Positions 8,309 through 16,804 of a stretch of 37,920 nt of DNA are shown one piece after another. The DNA is taken from NCBI GenBank assembly GCA_947259105.1, contig CAMYKU010000034.1:1-37920 (forward strand), written 5' to 3'. Position numbers and translations under genes: made by a program. Origin of the DNA: an uncultured Alphaproteobacteria bacterium. Its GTDB lineage: Bacteria; Pseudomonadota; Alphaproteobacteria; UBA8366; JADFVY01. The first letter of the stretch is position 1; every line of letters begins with the position of its first letter. A model generated the notes under the pieces. That model saw only the letters and a list, made by a program, of their open reading frames with translations. It was not told where the DNA came from and did no database searches.

Positions 8309-8692
8309 ATGGCGCGGGTCGTCACAGCAAACGAAGCGAAGAGCCTCGGGCTGCCGGGCCGCAAATCGCTGGAACTGGTTTCGGGCGAGACGGGCGCCAG
8401 GGCCGTGACGCTGCGCCTGGTCGAGATTCCGGTTCCCCGTGCCGGCGAGCAATTGCGGGGCCCGCATCGCCATGACGGTTTCGAGGAATGCATCTATGTG
8501 GTCTCCGGCCAGGGGGTCACCCACGCGGACAGCGGCGAGCATCCGCTCAAGGCCGGCGACGCGATCCTCATCCCGCCCGGCGAGTCGCACGTAACGCGCA
8601 ATACCGGCGCCGAGCCGCTGGTCCTGCTCTGTTTCTTCCCGATCGCCGACGTCATGGCCGGCACCGCGAACGCAGGCGCCGCCGGATCATGA
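8309..8692 (+). CDS. Small cupin-domain protein
   Basis: A 127-aa single-domain cupin. Motif 1 is seen as GPHRHDGFEECIYVVSG (near residues 50-66) with metal-type His, His and Glu. Motif 2 follows as PGESHVTRNTG (near 92-102) with its His. Such proteins bind a metal and act as isomerases, dioxygenases or sensors for small acids. The ATG at 8309 follows an AGGTAG site. An in-frame TTG at 8303 is less likely. The stop codon overlaps the next gene by four bases (ATGA), which ties it to the hydroxyacid dehydrogenase. Specific function is not recognised. Confidence 0.88.
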   Translation: MARVVTANEAKSLGLPGRKSLELVSGETGARAVTLRLVEIPVPRAGEQLRGPHRHDGFEECIYVVSGQGVTHADSGEHPLKAGDAILIPPGESHVTRNTGAEPLVLLCFFPIADVMAGTANAGAAGS

Positions 8693-9669
8693 CCTTCGAC
8701 GTCGTTTGCCTCAGGCCGGAAGCCGATTTCCTGAAGGTGGAGGTCACGCCGCCGCCGGCGCTTTCGATCGCATACACCGCGCCCGATGATCCGCAGCTGG
8801 CCGGCCTGCTCAGGGACGCGCGGGCGCTCGTCATCCCGGCCGTCGGCCCGAAACTGGCCCCCGATCTGTTCGCGGGCAGCGCGGTGCGGCTTGTCCAGGT
8901 GACCGGCGCCGGCGTCGACCGGCTCGATGTCATTGCCATGAAGGAATTCGGCATTCCGGTCTGCAACGTCGTGGGCGGCTCGAACGAAGCGGTGGCGGAG
9001 TACGCACTGGCCAGCGCGCTCGTTCTGCTCCGGCGGTTCGCGTGGGCCGATTGCGAAATCCGTGCCGGCAACTACGCGGCGTTCCGGGCGCGCATGGTCG
9101 ATGACAGTCTGCGCGGCGTGCAGGGCCTCACCGTCGGTATCGTCGGCTTCGGCAATATCGGCCTTTCGGTCGCCCGCGCGTTCCGGCACATGGGCGCCGC
9201 CATCGTGTACTGCGATCCGGCGCCGGCGGACCCGAAGGCCGCGGCCGGGCTGGACGCGAAGCCGCTGTCGCTCGACGATCTCCTCGCCACGGCGGACGTG
9301 GTGACGCTGCACGTGCCGCTGCTTCCCGAGACGAGGGGCCTGATCGGCAAGGCCGAACTCGCGCGGATGAAGCCCGACGCGATCCTCGTCAATGCCGCGC
9401 GCGGCGGCGTGGTCGACGAGGCGGCGCTGGCGGACGCGCTGGCCTCGGGCCGGCTGGGCGGGGCGGCCCTCGACGTCTATGAAAGCGAGCCGCCGCCGGA
9501 CTCGAACCCGCTCTTGCTGCTGGAAGGCGAGGCGGCGCGCCGCGTGCTGTTCACGCCGCATATCGCCGGCGTCACGCGGCAGTCCTGGGCCAGGCTCTTT
9601 GGTCTGGCCTGGGAAAACGTCGAGCGTGTCGTACTGCACGGACTGGCCCCGCGGTATCGGGTTTACTGA
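8689..9669 (+). CDS. D-2-hydroxyacid dehydrogenase (phosphoglycerate dehydrogenase-like)
   Basis: A 326-aa NAD-dependent D-isomer-specific 2-hydroxyacid dehydrogenase. The nucleotide-binding segment GLTVGIVGFGNIGLSVARAF lies near residues 142-161. The catalytic Arg is in VNAARGGVVDE (near 237), and the catalytic His in FTPHIAGVT (near 290). Length is typical. The ATG at 8689 overlaps the cupin stop. A longer in-frame extension from 8488 runs inside the cupin gene and is rejected. It is the last gene of the unit and would interconvert a D-2-hydroxyacid and its 2-oxoacid, a sensible end step in a sugar-acid or amide route. It is convergent with the aldehyde dehydrogenase at 9732. Confidence 0.92.
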   Translation: MTFDVVCLRPEADFLKVEVTPPPALSIAYTAPDDPQLAGLLRDARALVIPAVGPKLAPDLFAGSAVRLVQVTGAGVDRLDVIAMKEFGIPVCNVVGGSNEAVAEYALASALVLLRRFAWADCEIRAGNYAAFRARMVDDSLRGVQGLTVGIVGFGNIGLSVARAFRHMGAAIVYCDPAPADPKAAAGLDAKPLSLDDLLATADVVTLHVPLLPETRGLIGKAELARMKPDAILVNAARGGVVDEAALADALASGRLGGAALDVYESEPPPDSNPLLLLEGEAARRVLFTPHIAGVTRQSWARLFGLAWENVERVVLHGLAPRYRVY

Positions 9670-9731
9670 ACACAGCGGCGCCATGATCGGCTTTGCCGGA
9701 CCCTGCCGGGGCTTCGCTGCATTGCCGGCGC

Positions 9732-11186
9732 TCAGATCGGGTACTGGCGGTGGCCGTTGGCGCTGGTGATCCAGCGGGTCTCGGTGAAGGCCTCGATCGC
9801 CCAGCGCCCGCCGTGGCGGCCGCTGCCGCTGTCCTTGGTGCCGCCGAACGGCGCGTGGAACTCGTCGTTGACCGGCGAGTCGTTGATATGCGCCATGCCG
9901 GTCTCCAGCCGGCTGGCGACCCGCATGCCGCGCTCGCGGTCGTCGGTGATGATGCCGGCGGACAGGCCGTATTCGGTATCGTTGGCGAGATCCACCATGG
10001 CCTGCTCGTCGTCGGCGACGATGATCGGCGCCACCGGGCCGAAGGTCTCGTCGCGCCACACCGACATCTGGGGCGTCACCCCGGTCAGCACGGTCGGCGG
10101 CACGAACAGCCCGTCGCGCCCGCCGCCCGCCGCGGCGACGGCGCCCTGCGCCAGCGCGTCCCTGATGTGGGCCTCGACCCGGTCGGCCTGGCGCGCATTG
10201 ATCAGCGGGCCAATGACGTTGGCCTTATCGTCGGTCGGCCCTACTTTCAGGGTGCGGGCCTTGGCCGCGAGCTTCTCGGTAAAGTCTTCAGCGAGGTTGC
10301 GCGCGACGATGATGCGCTCGACCGCCATGCAGATCTGCCCGGAATGGAAGAACGCGCCGAACGCCGCCGCGCTCACCGCGTGGTCGACATTGGCGTCCTC
10401 CATCACGATCAGCGCGTCCTTGCCGCCCAGCTCGACGCAGCATTTCTTCAACAGGCTTCCGGCCTTGCCGGCGATCGCCTTGCCGACCGGCGTCGAGCCG
10501 GTGAAGCTGATGCCCCTGACGGCCGGGTTGGCGACCAGCTCGTCGCCGACCTCCGCGACGCCGTCGCGCCCGCAGGTGACGACGTTCACCACGCCCTCAG
10601 GCAACCCGGCCTCCTCGAAGACTTCCGCGAACAGAAGGCCGCCGCAGACCGGGCTTTCCTCCGACGGCTTCAGCACCACCGTGTTGCCGGCCGCCAGCGC
10701 GAAGGCAATGCCGCGCGATGAGAGGATCATCGGGAAGTTCCACGGCGAGATGACGGAAACGACGCCGACCGGGCTGCGCACCGCCATCGAGCCGCGGTCG
10801 TAGGCCGACGGCAGGATTTCGCCGGTGTTCCCGAAGGTCATCGCCGCCGCCGTCCGGTACACGCCGGGGGTGACCGTGGTCTCGTACATGCATTTGCCGA
10901 AGGTGCTGCCGGTCTCCGGCCCCATGACGGCGACGAAGTCCTGCTGGCGCGCCTCCAGGATGGCGGCCGCCTTGTTCAGGAGCGCCGCCCGCTGCACAAA
11001 GGGCGTCGCGGCCCAGGCCGGGAACGCGGTATGCGCCGCCGCGATGGCCGCTGCGGCGTCGGCCCTTGTCGCGTTCGGAACGCTGGCCCAGACCTTGCCC
11101 GTCGACGGGTTGTAGTCGTCGAACGCGGCGCCCGACGCCGCCCGCCATTGCCCGCCGATGAACAGCCCCTTGGCTTCGTACGTCAT
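9732..11186 (-). CDS. NAD(P)-dependent aldehyde dehydrogenase
   Basis: A 484-aa aldehyde dehydrogenase oxidising an aldehyde to the acid with NAD(P). The key residues are all present: N150 in PWNF, E252 in VELGGKDA, the glycine motif FTGSTPVG (228-235), and catalytic C286 in HSGQICMAVERI. The His-Ser-Gly-Gln-Ile-Cys context is like vanillin/benzaldehyde and salicylaldehyde dehydrogenases, so an aromatic aldehyde is plausible. The ATG at 11186 follows GGGAGA. The gene is a single unit on the minus strand. Its upstream region shares a ~104-bp repeat with the IorA/IorB operon, which hints that the two are co-regulated. Confidence 0.92.
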   Translation of the reverse strand: MTYEAKGLFIGGQWRAASGAAFDDYNPSTGKVWASVPNATRADAAAAIAAAHTAFPAWAATPFVQRAALLNKAAAILEARQQDFVAVMGPETGSTFGKCMYETTVTPGVYRTAAAMTFGNTGEILPSAYDRGSMAVRSPVGVVSVISPWNFPMILSSRGIAFALAAGNTVVLKPSEESPVCGGLLFAEVFEEAGLPEGVVNVVTCGRDGVAEVGDELVANPAVRGISFTGSTPVGKAIAGKAGSLLKKCCVELGGKDALIVMEDANVDHAVSAAAFGAFFHSGQICMAVERIIVARNLAEDFTEKLAAKARTLKVGPTDDKANVIGPLINARQADRVEAHIRDALAQGAVAAAGGGRDGLFVPPTVLTGVTPQMSVWRDETFGPVAPIIVADDEQAMVDLANDTEYGLSAGIITDDRERGMRVASRLETGMAHINDSPVNDEFHAPFGGTKDSGSGRHGGRWAIEAFTETRWITSANGHRQYPI

Positions 11187-11296
11187 TGTGTTTCTCCCTG
11201 AAGTCCGGCTTGCACCACACGCGGCGCAACAAATACCGCCGCAGGCCCGCCCGTCCGGATCGTCCGGCCTGCGCCGCCGAGCCCAAGGTCCATGAT

Positions 11297-11400
11297 ACGG
11301 ATTGCAGCACCTATCTTGAAGCCCCGGATGCGCGTTCCCCGCTACCCGATGCCCCGAATCGGCGAAACAACCCCATGCACCGGTGTTTTCTGCGGGTTTG
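11297..11400 (-). repeat. Duplicated upstream region, copy A (before aldehyde dehydrogenase)
   Basis: About 104 bp that realign with 14456-14560 at a nearly constant offset of 3159-3161. The conserved core includes AACAACCCCATGCACCGG (11366-11383), TTTTCTGCGGGTTT, GAATCGG and ACGGATTGCA. It begins 111 bases upstream of the aldehyde dehydrogenase start. The middle 25 bases diverge. Between it and the gene an 8-bp stem (11240-11247 with 11266-11273) could form a hairpin. It is either a copied promoter/operator region or a mobile repeat. Confidence 0.65.
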
Positions 11401-11451
11401 CGGAGCCTCTATTCAGGTCATAACACGATTGCGAGACGGTCGCCGGCCCGC

Positions 11452-11483
11452 GCCCTGGTCCGGGAGGCCTCCCGGACCAGGGC
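11452..11483. repeat. Perfect 32-bp palindrome
   Basis: Two 16-base arms (11452-11467 and 11468-11483) are exact reverse complements with no spacer. The centre reads GGGAGGCCTCCC. No T run follows, so it is not a standard terminator. It lies in the 500-base gap between the IorB-like gene and the aldehyde dehydrogenase gene and may be part of a repeat element or a protein-binding site. Confidence 0.8.
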
Positions 11484-11530
11484 ATCCGACTTCCAACGCC
11501 GGACAAGGCTTCTATACATTATCCCGAACA

Positions 11531-11613
11531 GACAATTGCGAGGCGGCGCAGCCGCCGCGGCAATCCAGAAGCGGTGAGGCACCTGGATCGCTTCGCCTGC
11601 GGCTCGCAACGAC
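11531..11613. repeat. REP-like palindromic repeat
   Basis: Two halves in inverted arrangement: ATTGCGAGGCGGC...GCAATCCAG (11535-11568) and CCTGGATCGCTTC...GCTCGCAAC (11582-11610). The ATTGCGAG and CAATCCAG words are hallmarks of a repetitive extragenic palindrome widespread in alphaproteobacterial genomes. The inner GGCGGC-GCA-GCCGCC stem forms its own hairpin. It sits about 80 bases downstream of the end of the aldehyde dehydrogenase repeat region and upstream of the convergently placed 3' end of the IorB-like gene. Confidence 0.7.
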
Positions 11614-11690
11614 GGATCGATGCGAACCGGCGCGCGAGAGCGCCTATCGAGGCGTTCCTTGCGCCCTCCTGACCTGAAGCCTCCCCGCGC

Positions 11691-13868
11691 TCAGGCCAGC
11701 CCCTTCCGCGTCAGCGGCAGCTCCTCCGGCATCTCGCCGGTGGCCGCGAATATCGCGTTCGCCACCGCCGGGCCGATCGGCGGGACGCCGGGCTCGCCGA
11801 CTCCCGTGGGCGCCTCGGCCGAGGGCACGATATGGACCTCGATGTCGGGCATCTCGTCGATGCGGAGCGGCTCATAAGAGTCGAAATTGTCCTGGTCGAC
11901 CGTGCCGCCGGTCAGCGTGATCTCGTTGCGCAGGATGGCCCCCAACCCGTAGCCGATGCCGCCCTCCATCTGGGCGCGGATGTTGTCCGGGTTGACCGGC
12001 ACGCCGCAATCGATGGCGCACCAGACCTTCTCCACCTTGAAGGTGCCGTTGGCGCGGCGCGAGACCTCGGCGATCTCGGCGACGTAAGAGTTGAACGACT
12101 TCTGCACCGCGATGCCGCGCCAGCGGCCGGCGGGCAGCGGCGCGCCCCAGTTCGCCTTTTCGGCGACCAGCTTCAGCACCCCGGTCTTGCGCGCATCGCC
12201 CGCCAGATGCTCGAGCCGGAAGTCCAGCGGGTCGCGCCCGGCGGCCTTCGCCGCGCGGTCGATCATCGTCTCCATGGCATAGGCCGTGTGGGTGTGGCCG
12301 ACCGAGCGCCACCACAGCACCGGCACGCCGACATTGGTGTTGTGCACCTCGCCGCGGATGTTGGGAATCGCGTAGGTGGCGTCCTTTATCCCCTCCACCG
12401 AGGTCTCGTCGACGCCCTCGTGCACGGCGAAACCCTCGAACGCGGTGCCGATCATCAGCGACTGGCCGACGACGCGGTGATGCCAGGCGGTCAGCCGGCC
12501 GTTCGCATCGACGCCGGCCCGGATCTTGTGCACGTACATCGGCCGGTAATAGCCGCCCCGGATGTCGTCCTCCCTCGTATAGACCAGCTTGATCGGCTGC
12601 GGCTTGCCCCAGGCTTTCGCGATGGCAGCCGCCTCGCCGGCATAGTGGGCATCGTAGATCGCCCGCCGGCCGAACGAGCCGCCGGCCCACAGCGTATGGA
12701 TGGCGACGTCCTGCGGCTCGATGCCGAGCACCGCCGCCGCCGTGCCCTGGTCCAGGGTCTGCAGCTGCGAGCCGGTCCACAGCGTCGCCTTGCCGTCCCT
12801 GAACAGGATGGTGATATCGAGCGGCTCCATCGGCGCATGGGCGAGATACGGGAAGCTGTAGGTTCCCTCGATCACCGTTGCGGCGCCGGAGAGCGCCGCC
12901 GCCGCGTCGCCATCGCTGCGGAAGGTTATTCCCTCACGGTCCGCCATCGCCTTGTACTCGGCCTCGAGCTGCCGGGTCGAGCGGCTCTCGGCATTCGAGA
13001 AATCCCACTCGATCTTCAGCTCTTCGCGGCCCCTTATCGCCGGCCAGGTCTTGTCAGCCAGCACCACGACGCCCTGCGGGATCTGGAGGATGTCCACGAC
13101 CCCGCGCACCTCGCGCGCCGCCGACGCGTCGACCGATTTGACGGTGCCGCCCCATTTCGGCGCGCGCGCCAGCACCGCCACCAGCATGTCGTCCAGGTGG
13201 ACGTCCATGCCGAAGGTGTCGGGTGCGCCGATCGTCTTGTTGTACGTGTCCAGTCGCGGGAATGTCTTGCCGATATGGACCCATTGGTCCGGCGTCTTCA
13301 GGGTGACGGTCTCGGGAACCGCGGTCTGCGCCGCGTGGTCGGCCAGCTCGCCGAAGGTCGCGGTCTTGCCGCTGGTGTGTTTGACGATGCCTTGCGAGAC
13401 CGTGATCTCGGATTGAGGCGCGGCCCAGCGCTTGGACGCCGCCTGGATCAGCATGACCCGCGCGGTCGCCCCGGCGCGACGATACTGCTCGAAGGAGTTG
13501 GCGATCGCGGTGGACCCGCCGGTGCCCTGGATGCCGAACAGCAGGTTCTTGTAGAGCTCGGCGTTGGCCGGGGCGAACTCGACCCTTGTCTGCTCCCATG
13601 TCGCGTCGAGTTCCTCGGCGACCAGCGTCGCCAGCCCGGTCGCCGAGCCCTGGCCCTTGTCGAGATGCTTGGAGAGCACCGTCACCGTGCTGTCGGCGCC
13701 GATGCGGATGAACGGGGTGAAGTTGGGAGCCTCGCCCGCGGCGCGTGCGGCCCCGGCGCCGAGGCGCACGCCGATGACGAGGCCGGCGCCGGCAAGCGCC
13801 GTGAATTTCAGGAAATCGCGGCGGCTGGCCCGGGGCGCGGCGGAGGACTGCAGCTTCATCGGATACAT
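11691..13868 (-). CDS. Xanthine-oxidase-family molybdopterin subunit, IorB-like, TAT-exported
   Basis: A 725-aa large subunit of a molybdenum hydroxylase like isoquinoline 1-oxidoreductase beta. A twin-arginine signal is present (SRRDFLK at residues 15-21, then a hydrophobic stretch to about 45), so the enzyme is folded in the cytoplasm and exported. Cofactor-binding segments (GGSFGRRA near 370 and a C-terminal [17 protein letters not shown] with the catalytic-type Glu) are present. Substrates of the family are N-heterocycles and aldehydes. The ATG at 13868 has GGAGG 9 bases upstream and lies 4 bases after the iorA-like stop. The third (cytochrome c) subunit often seen in such operons is not next to it. 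The nearby aldehyde dehydrogenase suggests aldehyde or heterocycle oxidation. Confidence 0.92.
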   Translation of the reverse strand: MYPMKLQSSAAPRASRRDFLKFTALAGAGLVIGVRLGAGAARAAGEAPNFTPFIRIGADSTVTVLSKHLDKGQGSATGLATLVAEELDATWEQTRVEFAPANAELYKNLLFGIQGTGGSTAIANSFEQYRRAGATARVMLIQAASKRWAAPQSEITVSQGIVKHTSGKTATFGELADHAAQTAVPETVTLKTPDQWVHIGKTFPRLDTYNKTIGAPDTFGMDVHLDDMLVAVLARAPKWGGTVKSVDASAAREVRGVVDILQIPQGVVVLADKTWPAIRGREELKIEWDFSNAESRSTRQLEAEYKAMADREGITFRSDGDAAAALSGAATVIEGTYSFPYLAHAPMEPLDITILFRDGKATLWTGSQLQTLDQGTAAAVLGIEPQDVAIHTLWAGGSFGRRAIYDAHYAGEAAAIAKAWGKPQPIKLVYTREDDIRGGYYRPMYVHKIRAGVDANGRLTAWHHRVVGQSLMIGTAFEGFAVHEGVDETSVEGIKDATYAIPNIRGEVHNTNVGVPVLWWRSVGHTHTAYAMETMIDRAAKAAGRDPLDFRLEHLAGDARKTGVLKLVAEKANWGAPLPAGRWRGIAVQKSFNSYVAEIAEVSRRANGTFKVEKVWCAIDCGVPVNPDNIRAQMEGGIGYGLGAILRNEITLTGGTVDQDNFDSYEPLRIDEMPDIEVHIVPSAEAPTGVGEPGVPPIGPAVANAIFAATGEMPEELPLTRKGLA

Positions 13869-13872
13869 GGGC

Positions 13873-14331
13873 TCAACCCTCCAGGATGTCGGCGGCGCGG
13901 TGGATCGCGGCGCGGATGCGGTGATAGGTGGCGCAGCGGCAGACATTGCCGCCCATGGCGACGTCGATGTCGTCGTCCGTCGGCTTCGGCGTGTCGGACA
14001 GCAGCGACGCCGCGCTCATCATCTGGCCCGACTGGCAGTAGCCGCATTGCGGCACGTCGAGTTCGCGCCAGGCCGCGCGGATGGCCTCCGCCTCCTTGCC
14101 GGCGAGGCCCTCGATCGTGGTGATGCTGGCCCCTTCGACATCCTCCGCGAAGGTCTGGCACGACCGGACGGGTTCGCCGTCCACATAGACCGTGCAGGCG
14201 CCGCAGCTGGCGATGCCGCAGCCGAACTTCGTTCCGGTCAGTTTCAGGTCGTCACGTAGAACCCACAGAAGCGGCGTGCCACCGTCGACGTCGACGGAAC
14301 GCTGCGCGCCGTTCACTTTAAATCGGACCAT
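13873..14331 (-). CDS. (2Fe-2S)-binding small subunit of molybdenum hydroxylase, IorA-like
   Basis: A 152-aa iron-sulfur subunit carrying both clusters of the family: a plant-type 2Fe-2S site (C38, C43, C46, C58 in GCGIASCGAC and RSC) and an alpha-helical 2Fe-2S site (C96, C99, C131, C133 in CGYCQSGQ and CRC). It moves electrons from the molybdenum centre of the partner encoded directly downstream. The ATG at 14331 has a GGGAGAG ribosome site. A longer reading frame from 14409 lacks one. It has no signal peptide and would be exported by riding with the TAT-tagged large subunit. Confidence 0.93.
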   Translation of the reverse strand: MVRFKVNGAQRSVDVDGGTPLLWVLRDDLKLTGTKFGCGIASCGACTVYVDGEPVRSCQTFAEDVEGASITTIEGLAGKEAEAIRAAWRELDVPQCGYCQSGQMMSAASLLSDTPKPTDDDIDVAMGGNVCRCATYHRIRAAIHRAADILEG

Positions 14332-14455
14332 TTGTTCGCTCTCCCGCTGGTGGCCTGTCCTGCCGATCAAGATAGGAGGAACATTTGTTTTGCACGCGGG
14401 CGTCGTCAAGGGGCGCCGTGATCACAACGCCACCCCGTTGCCGCGCATATGCGAC

Positions 14456-14560
14456 ACGGATTGCAGGACCTGCCCTGAAGCCCCCGACGGGCCGGATCTT
14501 CGGCCCGCGATGCCCGAATCGGTGGAACAACCCCATGCACCGGGGTTTTCTGCGGGTTTC
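14456..14560 (-). repeat. Duplicated upstream region, copy B (before IorA/IorB)
   Basis: Counterpart of 11297-11400. It begins 125 bases before the iorA-like start, close to the 111 bases of copy A. The divergent middle here holds a perfect hairpin (CGGGCCG-GATCTT-CGGCCCG, 14488-14507) that copy A lacks. The rest of the 14.41-14.75 kb gap shows only a short stem (TTCCGG-TGTCG-CCGGAA, 14701-14717), possibly a weak terminator for the Crp-family gene, and no convincing gene. Confidence 0.65.
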
Positions 14561-14747
14561 AGGAGGGGTAAATACCCGATCCCGGTTCACAGACACGCCG
14601 CCGAACGAAAACGCCCGCGCCGACAAGGCGCCGGTACAATAATCTCTCTATATTGCCGGGCCGAGGAGTCAGGTGACGGATGTCATCTCCGCCGCCCGGA
14701 TTCCGGTGTCGCCGGAAAACCGGACATCGCGCGCCAGAAAGACGCGC

Positions 14748-15464
14748 CTATTCGAGGACTTCTTCGGCCATTTTTCTCAAGGCCGCGAAATCCCGCACAA
14801 TAAATTTCCTCGGAGATCGCTCGATCAGACCTGCGCGTGCCAGCCTGCTTATCTCCTTGGTGACCGCCACACGGTGCGCGTTAACCCGGCTTGCGATTTC
14901 GGCATGAGTCGGCGCGGGGGAAATGACCGCCGTGTTGCCTCTCACTTCCGTAAGACGGGCGAGACGGAGGATTTCGTTCTGGACACGGTTGTTTACGCTA
15001 TGGGCACTGAAGTCGTAAACACGGGTCGACAAGTTGCGAACGAGGCCAGAGAGATATTTCAGTAATGCAGCATTCACGTCCGGAAATTCTTTAAGTAAAG
15101 CCCAAAATTGCGCGGGTGAGACACAGCAGAGTTGCGCCTCGGTTGTTGCCACGACATTTGCTGAGCGCGGTTGACCGTCGATGGCTGAAAGCTCCCCGAA
15201 CATGGCGCCCGCTTCGAAATCCCGGAACGTCACTTCCTTTCCGGCGGCGGAATAGACGGCGATCCGCACGGTTCCGCCGAGTAAAAAATACACAGTCTTG
15301 TCTTCTTCGTATTGCCCTATTATCTGCTCGCCTCTTCCGTATTTCCTGACTCTCAACTGTAACGCAATATTTGCAAGATCATGATCGTCGATATCCCGGA
15401 AAATCAAAAACTTCCGCAGCTCATTGGGGACTGCAATCTTGCCCGGTGCATGAGGATTTTTCAT
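14748..15464 (-). CDS. Crp/Fnr-family transcriptional regulator with intact cNMP-type pocket
   Basis: A 238-aa regulator with a cyclic-nucleotide-binding beta-barrel (about residues 15-130) and a C-terminal winged HTH (about 160-225, THAEIASRVNAHRVAVTKEIS). The phosphate-binding cassette FGELSAIDGQPRSA keeps Glu91, Arg100 and Ser101, the residues that hold cAMP in Crp, so a cyclic nucleotide is a plausible ligand. Start: the ATG at 15464 gives a normal length, but no start shows a good ribosome site. An upstream in-frame ATG at 15545 would add a cysteine-rich tail (C8, C12, C14, C16, C17) in less GC-rich sequence. It lies at the left edge of the YcaO island, whose operon encodes a cyclase-domain protein. 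Confidence 0.85.
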   Translation of the reverse strand: MKNPHAPGKIAVPNELRKFLIFRDIDDHDLANIALQLRVRKYGRGEQIIGQYEEDKTVYFLLGGTVRIAVYSAAGKEVTFRDFEAGAMFGELSAIDGQPRSANVVATTEAQLCCVSPAQFWALLKEFPDVNAALLKYLSGLVRNLSTRVYDFSAHSVNNRVQNEILRLARLTEVRGNTAVISPAPTHAEIASRVNAHRVAVTKEISRLARAGLIERSPRKFIVRDFAALRKMAEEVLE

Positions 15465-15609
15465 CTTGGAATGCGTGTGTTGCTCGTTGCGCGCACAGCA
15501 TAAACAACTACAAATCGGGGGACAATCCTTGTATTCCCAATTCATATTATTGATACCATTGGCGTAATGACAATCCGGAGACGCGATAAGCATCCAGCCA
15601 AGCCGAACA

Positions 15610-15932
15610 ATGTTTGCCAAACTCGACCGCTTGCCCGTCGCGGATCAGGCCGTACGCTCGACGCTGTCGCCCGGCGACATCGTCATTCGCGACAGCCACA
15701 AGGGGGCCGAAGCTCTCCACTTCATCGAGGCACGTGTCGCGCAACTCGTCTTCCCGCTCCGTATTCTCCCAATCTCAATCCCATCGAACTCGCCTTCGCA
15801 ACGCTCGGGGCCCGCCCCCGAAAGGCAGGCGAACGCCCGGTCGACGACTTCTGTCCACGCAACGGCGAGCTTGACGACTCCGTCTCTCCCGGCGAATGCC
15901 AATACGACCTCGATCATGCCGCGAATGCGTAA
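15610..15932 (+). pseudogene. IS630-family transposase remnant (C-terminal part, frameshifted)
   Basis: Two overlapping frames together give the end of an IS630-type DDE transposase. One frame (from 15610) reads SPGDIVIRDSHKGAEALHFI, the region around the second catalytic Asp. The other, ending at 15932, reads YSPNLNPIELAFATL, the region with the final catalytic Glu, then the usual tail ending ECQYDLDHAANA. The switch of frame falls near 15760. The N-terminal half is missing. It is a dead relic and marks the left flank of the accessory island. Confidence 0.8.
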
Positions 15933-15991
15933 ATCTCCACGGTCAACGCTCCAGGCACGGCGTGAATTGCCGTCTGTAAACCCATTGCGCG

Positions 15992-16034
15992 GAGTGGAGT
16001 CGGCTTTTACCACCCAACCAGGCCGACTCCACTC
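15992..16034. repeat. 13-bp inverted repeat between IS relic and AraC-family gene
   Basis: Perfect arms GAGTGGAGTCGGC (15992-16004) and its complement (16022-16034) with a 17-base loop. It lies between the plus-strand transposase relic and the 3' end of the minus-strand AraC-family gene. It could be a terminator without T run or an old insertion-sequence end. Confidence 0.6.
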
Positions 16035-16071
16035 TGGCCGCCCCACAGAAACGTCCGGGGGTCGACCTCCC

Positions 16072-16644
16072 CTATCGAGGCCATCCGGAAATCGTTTGCT
16101 CAGGCCACCCCCACAGAGACGCGACAGCATCCTTGTCCGTGGTCGTGGTGCGGGCCGGCAGCCGGAATGCCGCCGGCAATCGATTACGCCTCGCTGGCTC
16201 ATGCCACGGCACCGAGCCCGAATCATCCGGCCGAACCACTCTCCTGAAGCCGCCGGGCGTCGTGCCCGGACACTTCTTGAACGCGCGTTCAAAGGCTCCG
16301 AGATCATCGAATCCGACCTCAAACACAACATCGATGATCAAGTAATTCCGAGATACCGTCATTTCCATTGCTTGAGTTATACGTGTATGTTTCATCCAGT
16401 CTCTGGAATTGACACCCGTTCTTTCATGAAAGTACCTGGAAAAGTACTCTATATCTATCCCGGCCATCTCGGCCGCCTCTCGCAGAGCGATAACTTCGGA
16501 AGGGTGCTGCCGGATGTGCTCGTTGACCTTCTGCAGGGGGGCATAAAAGGTGAATACCGCCTGCATATCCTTTGGCGTGGTTGCGTGCACGACTGAGCGT
16601 CCACACCGAAACGGGCAATAGTCACCGGGGGATATTTGCGTCAT
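16072..16644 (-). CDS. AraC-family helix-turn-helix regulator, HTH only
   Basis: A 190-aa protein whose middle (about residues 38-135) is an AraC-type double helix-turn-helix: IALREAAEMAGIDIEYFSRYF then the second unit VVFEVGFDDLGAFERAFKK, followed by the usual PG(T)TPGGFRR stretch. There is almost no N-terminal ligand domain, so it may be controlled by its level or by a partner. The C-terminal 50 residues look unstructured and may be readthrough into non-gene sequence. The start is uncertain: the ATG at 16644 overlaps the small gene upstream, and an ATG at 16566 is an alternative close to the HTH. The target is unknown. The YcaO operon and the neighbouring small gene are candidates. Confidence 0.75.
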   Translation of the reverse strand: MTQISPGDYCPFRCGRSVVHATTPKDMQAVFTFYAPLQKVNEHIRQHPSEVIALREAAEMAGIDIEYFSRYFHERTGVNSRDWMKHTRITQAMEMTVSRNYLIIDVVFEVGFDDLGAFERAFKKCPGTTPGGFRRVVRPDDSGSVPWHEPARRNRLPAAFRLPARTTTTDKDAVASLWGWPEQTISGWPR

Positions 16645-16804
16645 CCGATGAGTCCATATTGCCAACGGTTGGCCGTTTCACCAGGCTGGCGACGCCGTGT
16701 ACCTTTACCCACTCTGCAATGACGAGCGCGAGTGCTGCGAGGGGCGCAAGCTCAACTTGCCGGTACGCATCCTCTAATTTTGGCGGTTTCGATTTGGTGT
16801 CCAT
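16622..16804 (-). CDS. Small hypothetical protein, 60 aa
   Basis: A 60-aa reading frame with an excellent ribosome site (GGGAGGG five bases before the ATG at 16804), which is the main reason to believe it. A charged start (MDTKSKPPKLEDAYRQ) precedes a hydrophobic stretch (LAPLAALALVIAEWV, about residues 19-33), so it may touch the membrane or bury a helix. It overlaps the start of the AraC-family gene by 23 bases and would be co-transcribed with it. No family is recognised. Confidence 0.5.
   Translation of the reverse strand: MDTKSKPPKLEDAYRQVELAPLAALALVIAEWVKVHGVASLVKRPTVGNMDSSDDANIPR

Noticed and set aside
9690..10803. Long plus-strand frames opposite the aldehyde dehydrogenase gene
   Set aside because: Antisense shadows without motifs. 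The aldehyde dehydrogenase has every catalytic residue.
11832..14123. 763-codon plus-strand frame opposite the IorA/IorB genes
   Set aside because: Antisense shadow. The minus strand carries a TAT signal, cofactor sites and all eight Fe-S cysteines.
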